Assembly (NCBI RefSeq): GCF_026151205.1
Contig: NC_087084.1
Span: forward strand, 10,381,453-10,445,452
From: Bolinopsis microptera
Lineage: Eukaryota; Ctenophora; Tentaculata; Lobata; Bolinopsidae
Reading direction: 5' to 3'
Length of the DNA: 64,000 nucleotides
Shown here: one piece after another, positions 1 to 9,757 of the stretch
How positions within the stretch are numbered: the first letter of the stretch is position 1
How the letters are laid out: each line of letters begins with the position of its first letter
The notes under the pieces: model-generated
What the model saw: the letters and a program-made list of their open reading frames with translations, nothing else
Database searches by the model: none
Told to the model about the DNA's origin: nothing
Position numbers and translations under genes: made by a program

Positions 1-576
1 AAAATTTTTTTTCGAATATTTTAAAACAATAAAATAATCGCCCTTTTCAAAATTTAAATTTCAATGCTTCCACGCATCAAAAGTCCAAAACTTAAAATAA
101 GTCAAGTCTCAAAATAAAATACACGGCCCTAACCCTGTGCATTAAATTTAAATCCTCAAAATCCTAAAGTTAAAACTGAAATTGACTTCCACAAATCTTT
201 CAAAACTTTCCAAAACCTTCAAATACTTCCCTTTTGCACCAAGTTGTAGAGTCTTTGGTGTTGAGTCTTCATCATTAGATAGAGATGTACCGAATCTCTA
301 AATCGTTCTTGACAAGCAAACAAAGAAGTCAAAATAAATTCGAAAGTTTCTACGTTTCCACCACTAAAGCAGCCCTGAGCGAGTCGTGTTGCGAGTAAAG
401 ATCCTAATATCCCTATCAGTACTGTTCTGAAAGATAACACGTGTTATACCTAAGTAAGGTACGGTTCCACTGCTAAATACTAAGTGGAAAGTCTAGCTAA
501 GTGAGTAAGACTATACTGTTCTGAAACTAGATTCCAAAAGTAAGTGTACTTCCCTATCCGGGCATCTCCTCGTCTT

Positions 577-1800
577 CTACTGGTTGAAGAGTTTTATAAG
601 ATCCGTAACTAGTCTAACGTTGTATCCTAGACGATCAGGTTGTCTCCGTTCCTCAGGTCTCCTAGTGTTATATCTGCGCTCCTCCCTCGGAAGGCTCTGT
701 CTTCTTAGATCCACAGGAGAAAGCGATCCTGTTGTGTCAATGTCGTGCCCCACTGTATCATATGAACTGTTAGGACCCATCGTTCCTTCACCAACAACCG
801 GACTCGATGATCTTCTAGCGGCCGATCTTTCTCTAGCCGGAGTGAAATATTCTGCAGAATTATCAACTGTTTCTACACTATCGCCTGAGGGAATGTTATG
901 TGTGAGAGGTGTTACCGTACGAAAACTAGGATTTATAGAATTCAGATCTAGTTGAGCAGGTCTATTAACAGCCCTAGGAGTTGAACTAAAACTAGGTTGC
1001 TTGTAAATGCTAGCTGCACCATCCTTCTCCAGACGAAACTTCTTCGGATGAACCTCTCTTCTCCTCACAACTGGTGCTCTTCTCAGTTGAAAATCTGTTT
1101 CCTCTTCACTATTACTATCGGAATAATCTACAAATCGCTCCGATGAGTCTGTCTTTAACTCAGCTCCACTGCTCTTAGCCTTATTGTAAATGTATGCCTG
1201 AGGTGGCTTACTTGCTGTACACAAGACCCCTCTCTCTAGAGAGCTTACATCTCTAGTAACCGCTGAAACATTTTCCACCGCATCAACTGCTCCCGCATCT
1301 ACTGATGCCTTCTCTGTAGTATCAGCCTGAGTAAGACTACAATTGCAATGGTGGCTATCAACTTCAGGCGTAATCTGAACAACGTTTACTGTGCTATGGT
1401 CATCACTAAACTTCTCATCAATCAAGAACCCCGGAATCATACTATCCTCAACACTCAACTCATTGCAAGATTCCTCGATCATATTACTGCAATCATCCTT
1501 AACCACTGTCTCGCTGCTAACCGGTACCTGCAGCCTCTTAAACAGTATCGGGTGTTTACATCTATAATGTTCACGTGTCACCCGGTTTACTCCCTCTAAG
1601 GCAGCTTCAAGACTAAAAGTGCAACTGCTACTAATGCTCGCTACATTTTCTCGAGATTTACCATAACCCTGGTATTTATAGCGGTTAACTCCACCACACT
1701 TCTGGTTTCTCTTCCCCGAGATATGCTTCGTGGTAAAAGTACAGTTAGCAAGCTCCTGAAGCTTCCTGATGACAGAAGACGACACTTTCGAAAATCTCAT
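577..1800 (-). CDS. Retroelement-derived ORF with Gypsy-integrase-like basic tail
   Basis: This 407-codon ORF has no recognisable catalytic domain. The N-terminal third carries scattered Cys/His residues, the middle is acidic and Ser-rich, and the last ~60 residues are Arg/Pro-rich. The tail has a repeated RR-x-TRR-type pattern followed by PDRLGY, which resembles the C-terminal tail of Ty3/Gypsy integrases that often ends in basic motifs plus a DRLGY/F element. It lies just downstream of the zinc-knuckle ORF at 2075-1866 on the same strand. That fits a polyprotein whose enzymatic middle was lost and whose ends are now close together. It could instead be an unrelated lineage-specific ORF. Codon 1 is the first Met after an in-frame stop. 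Confidence 0.4.
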   Translation of the reverse strand: MRFSKVSSSVIRKLQELANCTFTTKHISGKRNQKCGGVNRYKYQGYGKSRENVASISSSCTFSLEAALEGVNRVTREHYRCKHPILFKRLQVPVSSETVVKDDCSNMIEESCNELSVEDSMIPGFLIDEKFSDDHSTVNVVQITPEVDSHHCNCSLTQADTTEKASVDAGAVDAVENVSAVTRDVSSLERGVLCTASKPPQAYIYNKAKSSGAELKTDSSERFVDYSDSNSEEETDFQLRRAPVVRRREVHPKKFRLEKDGAASIYKQPSFSSTPRAVNRPAQLDLNSINPSFRTVTPLTHNIPSGDSVETVDNSAEYFTPARERSAARRSSSPVVGEGTMGPNSSYDTVGHDIDTTGSLSPVDLRRQSLPREERRYNTRRPEERRQPDRLGYNVRLVTDLIKLFNQ

Positions 1801-1865
1801 TACAATCTCATAAATACGTGTGTTTTTGACCGCGGGTGACCTCCTCTTAAATCTAGGGCCACCCT

Positions 1866-2075
1866 TTAGAAGTTTAAAGGCACCTGACTGTTAGGTCTAT
1901 ACACTCTGTTCCAACTCTGTTGGCCATAACCACTCTCATATGAAGACCCTCTGTCTTGATATCTACCTCTATTACCAGCTAATCTGCTCGGACAGTTCCT
2001 CTGAAAATGTCCAATATCACCACACTCCCAACAACCTTCCAACTGATGGCGAACGTTACGATCATCATTTCTCAT
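1866..2075 (-). CDS. Gag nucleocapsid fragment with CCHC zinc knuckle
   Basis: The 69-codon ORF contains one textbook zinc knuckle, C-x2-C-x4-H-x4-C (CWECGDIGHFQRNC), at residues ~15-28. It is followed by an Arg/Gly/Tyr-rich tail typical of retroelement nucleocapsids that bind RNA. The rest of gag is not open upstream (2100-2500), so only the nucleocapsid end survives. The next ORF on the strand begins 65 bases further on. Confidence 0.6.
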   Translation of the reverse strand: MRNDDRNVRHQLEGCWECGDIGHFQRNCPSRLAGNRGRYQDRGSSYESGYGQQSWNRVYRPNSQVPLNF

Positions 2076-3092
2076 GGTAGCTTAATCTCACAAATACGAG
2101 CTATCTATCTAGATTTAACTGTACTGCGAAGCTTACAAACGGCTGTAAAACTGGGTGCTCGTCAAAACGATAGCACTGAACTGGAATATACAGGTACCAC
2201 AAAATGCGTAGCAACACTTACCAATTCTAGTAGGAAGTACTCAAGATCTAGAACAACCTCCAACGTAATTCTTCTGAACTGCGACGTACACCGAACTTAG
2301 CTTAGCAAATGACAACGTTAGGATCTAATCAAAACTATACTGAATATAGGTGATAATAGAAGGATCACGAGCAAAATAGCAACACTAAAAGTGGCCTCCA
2401 GATATAGAAAACAGAGTTTCTTAGGTATTTAGTGTATGCTAGTCAAGCTCTAGTCACGAAGCACGAACGGCAGGGCGTACCGTAAGGTAGAAATGAAACG
2501 AGTATATTAAAAAGGATAATTAATAAAAGGGAAAAGTAATACAAAGTGAACGTCAACAGATAAAAACCTCCAAGTGTTCGCTCTAATCAATTGACGTGAT
2601 TATAGATCACTCGACGTGTCTAATCACAGCTGGTAGTGCTCAGTAAGACTGGCTACCGTCAATTTGAATCCCTTAAAATGATTAAGGGGCAACTAAGAAG
2701 TGAGCTCTCCACTTCCGGCTCTTCGGGTATACTCTCAAAACTCGTCACGCCACACTGCGTGACGGCACAACGCATTTGCTTGTACCACGTGACACGCCGT
2801 CTCGCCAATGAGCACTCCACTAGCAGTCACCCTGCGTCCGCGAGGACCAACCACAGGTCTGGCTGTTAGTCAGGTGCAAAGTGAGCGGACGGCTCGTTTC
2901 AGACAGTTAGTCTGACAGTAGGTCTGCCAGCCAACCGACTTACACTCAAAATGTGTAACTCCCAAATACGAACATATAAAACATTGGTTATTATATACCC
3001 GGAAATACATACTAAATTCTACGTCCCTTAAACGTTATACTAAAACTAAGATATCCTAAAAGATATCTCTAAATACCATATTACAACACTGC

Positions 3093-4484
3093 GGAGGGGA
3101 CAAAATCATTTGTGGAGAGAAAAGTCGATGAATGGAATAACGACATTGAAGATCTAGCAGATATTGCTAAAAGGGAACCTCAGGCAGCTTATTCTGCATT
3201 CAACTATGGGTTATCTAAAAGATGGAATTATGTATGCCGAACAACACCTGGCATCAGTCAATACCTTAAAAGACTATAATACAAAATTCAAGAATCCTTT
3301 ATACCAGCAATATTGGATAGATCTTTTGGAACCGACGAAACAAGCAGAAAACTCTTTGCATTACCAGTCAAAGAAGGAGGTCTCGGTATATATGACCTAA
3401 CTTTGATGTCTGACCTAGAGTACAAGTACTCATGCCAAGTAACATCAGATCTGACAGAAGCAATATACAAACAAAACCCAGATTTTTATGACGATCAGGA
3501 AAAACTTGTCGAGATCAAGACCCAAATCCGAAAATCAAGGATAGAGTTTTTCAAAGAGAGAAAAGTGAAACAAATTTTAGTGAAACAAATTTAAAATTTT
3601 ATCCTTTATTTTACAATCATAATATAATAATATTTATAAGCCTCCGTTTTGAAAAAGAAGAGGTTACAAAAGACCTGAATGAAACCCAAAAATTGCAATT
3701 AGATCTTACATCAGAGAAAGGGGCAAGTTCCTGGCTTTCATCACTCCCACTCAAATCATTTGGATTCTGTCTCAACAAACAAGAATTCAATGACGCCCTA
3801 GCCCTTAGGTACAACTTTGGAATAAAAGATGCTGCAAGAAAATGTGTATGTGGAAGTGACAATTCAATAAACCACTCATTGATATGCAAAAGGGGTGGGT
3901 ATGTATCTCTCCGCCACAATTCATTGAGAGATGTGATAGCAGAGCTTTTAGAAACTGCTGGCTGTAAAGATGTTACCACTGAACCTCTCCTCATTCCTGT
4001 CAACGGGAGAGAACTTCCTGCAGGGGCCAACAAAGCAGATGGAGCTAGATTAGATGTTAGTGCTAGGAGTGTATGGAACCCATTGGAAAGGGCATTTTTA
4101 GATGTAAGAGTATTTCATGCTCAAGCTCCTTCCAATAAGGCTCTTGGATCTCCAACCACTATGTACAATAGCCACGAGAGACAGAAAAAGAATTTATACA
4201 ATAAAAGGATTGTAGAAGTCGAACATGGGACGTTTACACCGATAGTCCTATCAACCACTTGGGGTATGGGAAGGGAAGCTAATAAGTTCTTCAAGAAATT
4301 AGCGGATAAACTATCTAGGATATCAGGCCAACGATATAGTGAGGCAATGACATTTATTAGGAAGAGAGTAAGATTTGACCTATTGAGAACAACAATCATA
4401 GCTCTTAGAGGAGAGAGAGGGTTAAAAAGTAATAGTGCAGTAAAAATAGCAGAATTAGATATAAATTTGGAGCCAGTTCTTTAA
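3093..4484 (+). pseudogene. 3' end of a reverse-transcriptase polyprotein (zinc motif plus endonuclease-like domain), frameshifted
   Basis: The coding remains run from about 3100. Part 1 (to ~3270) reads REPQAAYSAFNYGLSKRWNY. A frameshift leads to 3313-3594, which has LFALPVKEGGLGI, a conserved segment downstream of RT in invertebrate retroelements. About 90 bases of AT-rich sequence interrupt it. The ORF at 3693-4484 (263 codons) then carries a Cys-Cys-His-Cys cluster (CVCG, then NHSLIC) and a DGARLDV...AFLDVRV segment. That segment resembles a restriction-like endonuclease core, followed by VEVEHGTFTPIV. No RT palm motif remains, so the copy is 5'-truncated. The exact clade is uncertain. 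It abuts the Gypsy-like remnant at 3092 with no visible target duplication. Confidence 0.6.
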
Positions 4485-5137
4485 CCTGGTTTAATTATAT
4501 ATAATACTACTTAAAGGGTGTTTATCAATTTTATTTAGTTTTCTATTGAATTTATATTGAATTTTTATATAGGGTAATTGTTATATTATGTGTATATTGT
4601 TTGAATAAGATTATTTAAGTATCACAATACAATGCATTTTTAAAAGCTTACAATACACCTTAACAAAAAAAAGTTGTTCCTTACGAGTATTTTGACACTT
4701 TATCAAATTTAGATCTATTGTTTTTCCTCGTAACAGACTTTTTCCCCTCCTTGAGACAAAGAAATGTTTTGGAACCGCTGGCATTTATTGATAGTGACGT
4801 AGGCCCGTTTTAGATAACGAATGAATAGTTTCCAAGTCCGTGGTCACTATACTTACATTTATTATATTTACATATATTAAATGGTTTCTACCTCTATTTT
4901 GATTGACGATGTCAACCCATCGAGATCGTTACTTTGCGAAGCAAAGCAACAATCGACGATGGGAAGCAAGAATGCTAGTTCGCGCGGCGCGGCGAAGCGG
5001 CGAAGTCCTCCAACCTCTATTTAGTTTAGTGTTGTAGGTTTATAACCTACCAAGACGCGCGCCGAGTTGGACTCGTCGACGGTCCTATATATTTGGAACA
5101 AATATTTTACGAGTATCACCCTTTTTTTTTTTTCTTT
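4485..5137. other. No gene seen
   Basis: AT-rich tail of the retroelement fragment, then unique-looking sequence with two short GC-rich patches (around 4980 and 5050). No ORF above 60 codons and no recognisable repeat. Confidence 0.5.
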
Positions 5138-5148
5138 CCTACTAAATT

Positions 5149-5523
5149 CGAGCGTACTAAATCACTCTACAGTCGATCTTCGAGATTGTTCTAAAAGGGC
5201 CCCCGACAGTTGAAACCAACTTCAATCGATGTATTTTCGGACGCTGATTCCGAATCACCCCCCATGATATAGGGTTAAAATGCTCCCCTGACGAGATATA
5301 GGCGAAAAACTGTATCGCGATCACGTGATATGGCCGTATAAGGAAGTTATTCTAATTTCTCGTTAGGGTTAGGGTTTCAGCTTATGCTTTTGTTAAGGAT
5401 TGGGTTAGGGTTAGGGTTGGGATCAAATAAGAGGGTTAGGGTTTCGAATAGTCGTTCAGGACCAGCTAGAGAACGGGTTGAAAAAGTCACGTGACAGTCG
5501 AGTGTAGAGTGATTAATTATCAT
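5149..5523. mobile_element. 375-bp MITE-like element carrying telomere-like repeats
   Basis: The segment is flanked by an exact 11-bp direct repeat, CCTACTAAATT (5138-5148 and 5524-5534). Near its ends it has an inverted repeat: AATCACTCTACAGTCGA near 5160-5176 against TCGAGTGTAGAGTGATT at 5499-5515, 16 of 17 matching. Inside (5365-5450) are several TTAGGGTTAGGG-type runs in both perfect and degraded form. No ORF. It could be a small non-autonomous transposon that includes telomere-like sequence, or a mosaic in which the direct repeat is coincidental. An 11-bp target duplication is unusual. Confidence 0.4.
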
Positions 5524-5534
5524 CCTACTAAATT

Positions 5535-6647
5535 ACTATATAGCTTAGGGAGAAATTTAAAAAGCTCGAAAAGAGCGCCGCGCATATGGAATAGGGAAAA
5601 GCGCGCTTGGCACGGTATTTGTTATTAATCACTTAAAGTCCATGCTGCAATGTATTGTTTGAATCATTCTCAGAGATCATTGAATTTGAATCATGCTGCA
5701 ACTTTAAAAGTTTACTCATGACTTTAATTTCAGCACATTGGGGTATTCAAAAGTCAAAAAGCTTAAGTTTTTGTGCTATTTAGCTCCAGACTCTGGTTGT
5801 ATCACGTCGTGACCCTCATTGTCGTTTTACTGTACGATACAGGGGCCACACACTCGTGCGCGGCGGGTCAAACAGTATATATACAATAAATTAAATCAAG
5901 TGATGCAATTTAATTGGCAGAGCACAATCGTAAATCCTGAGCAATACAACGTATGACAAGGCTTTGGTAAATTTTGATACAAAACCTTTAAATGGAAATT
6001 GAGCAATGAGAATGGTTTCCTTTCTACTCTAAAACCCACAATTCTGGTTCAGTGATATTGGGAGCAAGATGCACTCAATAAATAAATAAAAGGTTTATTG
6101 GAGTGCAAGTGGAACACGGAATACATTTTTAAAAAACTTAACATTTACTTCCTGTGAAAGAAGCGACAATCCATTTAGAAATTTTTATTTGTAAAGTATC
6201 CAAACAATATACATACAATGATACAATGTTAGCAATGGTCATTTCCTGCTATAATAAGGTTGGACACCCCCAAAAAGTAACAAATGAAGACAAATTTCAA
6301 GGCAATGACCCTATACTATAATGACCCTATACTATTAGTAAAACAAATTTTATTTTATACCCACAATAAATTCATATTTAGTTCAATTATTTAAAGTCAA
6401 AATAACCATTTCACAGAAGTGGTTTTATTATAATAAAATAATTTGTAATACGTCGTTCAAGTGATTAATTAATAAATTAATTTACACTGACAAATGTACA
6501 AAATATACACAATTTATACCTTGCAACATTGGCTTAGCGCGCGGCTGATCGAAAAAGTTTGGTTTGCATTTACTAACTACAATGTACAGCGTACGCGTAC
6601 ATGAAAAGATAACTCACTGAATTGTTTAATACTAAATGCATACTAAG
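5535..6647. other. Dispersed repeat sequence, no gene
   Basis: AT-rich sequence that shares short blocks with other parts of the window. The stretch near 5880-5925 (ATGCAATT...TTGGCAGAGC) recurs near 52610-52670. The stretch near 6340-6440 (TATACCCACAAT, then ACCATTTCACAGAAGTGGTT) recurs near 48655-48735. These look like pieces of a dispersed non-coding repeat family rather than genes. Confidence 0.4.
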
Positions 6648-6653
6648 TCAGAT

Positions 6654-8207
6654 GGGGGGGGGGGGGTGTCACGTCCGTCTATGTCCGCTTGTCTCATAGA
6701 ATCCAAAAAGGACAGGACATAGGCGGACATAGGCGGACATAGGCGGACATAGACGGACATAGGCGGACATAGGCGGACATAGGCGGACATTAATGGACAC
6801 CTAAATTGCTAAATAAAATGTTCAATTTTTGCTGTTATAGGGGGATCATGTTTTTGTCCGTTCTGTACCTCTATATTTTCAAAACGGACAAAAAATAGAG
6901 CGGACAAAAACGGACAAAAATGGACAAAAACGGACAAAAATGGAAATAACTTTTAGATGCTTCCTCCTCCTACTCTTCCTCCTCCTCCCCCTGGGTCTTC
7001 CTGATCTTCCTCAGTCCTCTTCCTCCTCCCCTCCTCAGTCCTCCTCCTACTCCTCCTCCTCGTCCTCAGTCCTCCTCATCAGTCCTCAACAGTCCTCCTC
7101 CCCAGTCCTCCTCCTCCTGAGTCCTCCTCCTGGGTCCTCCTCCTGGGTCCTCCTCCTCCTCTTCATCCTCCTCCTCTTCCTCCTCAGTCCTCAGTCCTCC
7201 TCCTCCCCAGTCCTCTCCCAGTCCCCCTCCTTCTCCTCCTCCTATTCAGTTCTCCTCCTCCTCCTCCTCAGTTCTCCTCAGTCCTCCTCCTGAGTCCTCC
7301 TCCTCTTCCTTCTGAGTCCTCCTCCTGAGTCCTCCTCCTCCTCCCTCCTCCCTCTCAGTCATCCTCCTCAGTCATCCTCCTCAGCCATCCTCCCCAGCCA
7401 TCCTCCTCAGCCATCCTCCTCAGTACTCCTCAGTCCTCCTCAGTCTTCCTCCTCGTCCTCAGTCCTCCTCATCAGTCCTCAACAGTTCTCCTCCTCCCCA
7501 GTCCTCCTCCTCCTGGGGCCTTTTCCTGGGTCCTCCTCCTGGGTCCTTCTCCTCCTTGGTCCTCCTCCTGGGTCATCCTTCTCCTCCTCCTACTCAGTCC
7601 TCTTCCTCCTCTTCCTCCTCCTCCTCCATCTCAGTCATCCTCCTCAGCCATCCTCCTCAGCCATCCTCCTCAGTCCTCCTCCTTCTCAGTCCTCCTCAGT
7701 CCTCCTCCTGAGTCCTCCTCCTCCTCAGTCATCCTCCTCAGTTCTCCTCCTCCTCCTCCTAGGTCCTCCTTCTGGGTCCTCCTCCTCCTAGGTCCTCCTT
7801 CTGGGTCCTCCTCCTCCTCCTCCTCCTCCCTCTCAGTCATCCTCCTCAGTCATCCTCCTCAGTCATCCTCCTCAGCCATCCTCCTCAGCCATCCTTCTCA
7901 GCCATCCTCCTCAGTACTCTTCAGTACTCTTCAGTACTGTTCAGTCCTCAAAATGTTTGTCCGCTAATGTCCACAAATGTCCGCTAATGTCCACCAATGT
8001 CCATCCAAGTCCGCCAATGTCCGTCCGGGTCCGCCAATGTCCGTCCGAGTTCGCCAATGTCCGTCCAAGTCCGCCAATGTCCGTCCGAGTCCGCCTATGT
8101 CCGTCCGTGTCCGCTAATGTCCCAAAAAACACGTCCGTTGTCTCATAGAATCCAAAAAGGACAGGACATAGGCGGACATAGACGGACATGACACCCCCCC
8201 CCCCCCC
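6654..8207. mobile_element. Family A: non-autonomous TIR element bounded by G tract/C tract, 6-bp TSD
   Basis: The element starts with 13 G (6654-6666) and ends with 14 C (8194-8207). Just inside are inverted repeats of 22 bases with one mismatch (6667-6688 starting TGTCACGTCCGTCTATG, and 8172-8193). The 6-bp target TCAGAT occurs immediately outside on both sides (6648-6653, 8208-8213). A ~40-bp block starting TTGTCTCATAGAATCC is repeated in direct orientation near each end (from 6689 and 8138). The interior is all simple sequence: 10-bp GGACATAGGC-type repeats (6711-6790), GGACAAAAAC repeats (6895-6940), about 1 kb of CTC/CTT-rich polypyrimidine (6955-7940) and 10-bp GTCCGCCAAT-type repeats (7950-8120). 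There is no transposase; ORFs here are low-complexity by-products. Confidence 0.75.
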
Positions 8208-8213
8208 TCAGAT

Positions 8214-9757
8214 GTTTTTCAATGAGTTAGCCACGAAAATGTTCAAATTGTGTAGGAGGGCAAAGGACACAATTGCTAATAATGCTTCTTCTGTGCCCGT
8301 GATTATATCATCAAAGTTGTATCTTGCACGGTCTATGTACACTAATACTTCTATCAACAACTAGCAAAATGGAAAGAGTGGCAAATGCCTCAAACAGTTA
8401 GTTCAGGTTGGTTCATACATTATAACCTAAGGTACAAACGGTTGTACCTGAACCCTGACCCTTAGCATAACTCTTAAAATAACCCTAATTGTATCGCTTA
8501 TCAGTCCAAGTTGCGTTTAACTGGCTTGTCACGTGACCAAAACAGTTTTAATACAGACGGATTTAATAACATACTGGAAAGTGCCACACCCAAATTCAAT
8601 TTAAATATCATGAATTCGACTTTTGTAAGCTCCATTTTGACAGAAATCACTGAAATGAGCTTAAATTTCAATTTGAAACTGTTAGTCACCTATTGATCAC
8701 TTATTGATTTGGTTGAATTGAAAATTACAACCTCAACCTCTATTGAACATAGATGAAGGGACTGTACACTCCTGGAGTCTGTCTGCACAATTCTGTTAAC
8801 AAGCTGAACTGTCAACATGACCTTGTATACATCCAAGACATTCTGAGATAGATAGGGAGAGTCCTATTGTAAAAATACAGGGGGACCCATCTAACTGAGA
8901 AACCTCACAGCAAGTATACTAAAGTAGACTCTTGCTTTTAAAAGTTGCACAAACTTACCGCTCAAAGCGGTGGGCTCAGAGAGACCTATTGCCATGCAGG
9001 TGTTACCCTAATCAGAGGCATCTGTTGGTAGATGGGTTCGGTGTACAATTAGTCATCTCACATAAGACCACAATGCTTACAACATTTTCGGTATACCACA
9101 CAATATCTACTCTAGAATATTACTTGGCAAGACACTTTACTTTACTTTACTTTAAGACACAAACTGTACCACATTCCACCAAACTACTGATCCAGTTACA
9201 TAATACTTTGACATCACATAAGATAAGGCAGCAGCCAGTATTTCCCGCCATTCCAGTCCCTGGTTGAATTTAAACTGTGTTTGTGGCTGGTCTTCCTTTC
9301 ATTACATGAAGTATCTTTTTAATTCCGTTAAGTTTGTACATTTGACATGACTAAGTGTACAGAATTTAAACAAATATATCATAATGGAGTTGTCTGCCAG
9401 GCTTTTTAGTCATGAAAACTAATATAGTAATAAGTAATAGCTCAATTTATCTCAGTGCTCATTGTATATGGCTTGTGATTGAAGGAAGGCAGAGAAATGA
9501 ACCCCAATGTTCCACCTCAATACTCACATTACCAGGTTTTTATTTAATTTGTATCAATAGTGTTCAACAGCAGATGATAATGTTATCAGAATTTCGATTA
9601 AACAGAAATGTCAGGACAATTATTCAACTAATCAAAACTTATTATACATATTTATCCGAGTATTATGTGCAAAATTAAGTTTTCATTGTAGCAGGTTGGT
9701 GTGCCGCTCCACGGAGAGGAGATAGCTCAGTGTTCTAAAGATCAGATACCTCAACAG
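8214..9757. other. No gene assigned (upstream of Dp)
   Basis: Sequence of ordinary complexity with no ORF over ~110 codons and no recognised protein similarity. It may hold the promoter and non-coding 5' exon(s) of the Dp gene downstream, but I could not identify them. Confidence 0.3.

Larger units (their letters stand above)
1..3092 (-). mobile_element. Decayed Ty3/Gypsy-like LTR element remnant
   Basis: Read on the minus strand, this block starts near 3090 with an LTR-like stretch (TG start, CACGTG-containing, no ORF). It continues to a zinc-knuckle ORF (2075-1866), then a 407-codon ORF (1800-577) whose C-terminus looks like the basic tail of a Gypsy integrase. No protease, reverse transcriptase, RNase H or integrase core is visible, so the middle of the element appears deleted. 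A further 73-codon minus-strand ORF at 440-219 has a hydrophobic, signal-peptide-like N-terminus but is too short to name. I see no second LTR in the window; the other end may lie to the left. The call rests on order and motif types only. The edges are approximate, apart from the junction near 3092 where an unrelated retroelement begins. Confidence 0.5.

Noticed and set aside
219..440. Envelope-like gene downstream of the Gypsy-like ORF
   Set aside because: Only 73 codons with a hydrophobic N-terminus; no envelope features, so not named.
5365..5450. Telomere or chromosome end
   Set aside because: Only short degenerate TTAGGG runs within a small insert, flanked by ordinary sequence.
6940..7293. 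117-codon Ser/Leu/Pro ORF
   Set aside because: Pure CTC/CTT-rich simple sequence inside the family A element; not coding.
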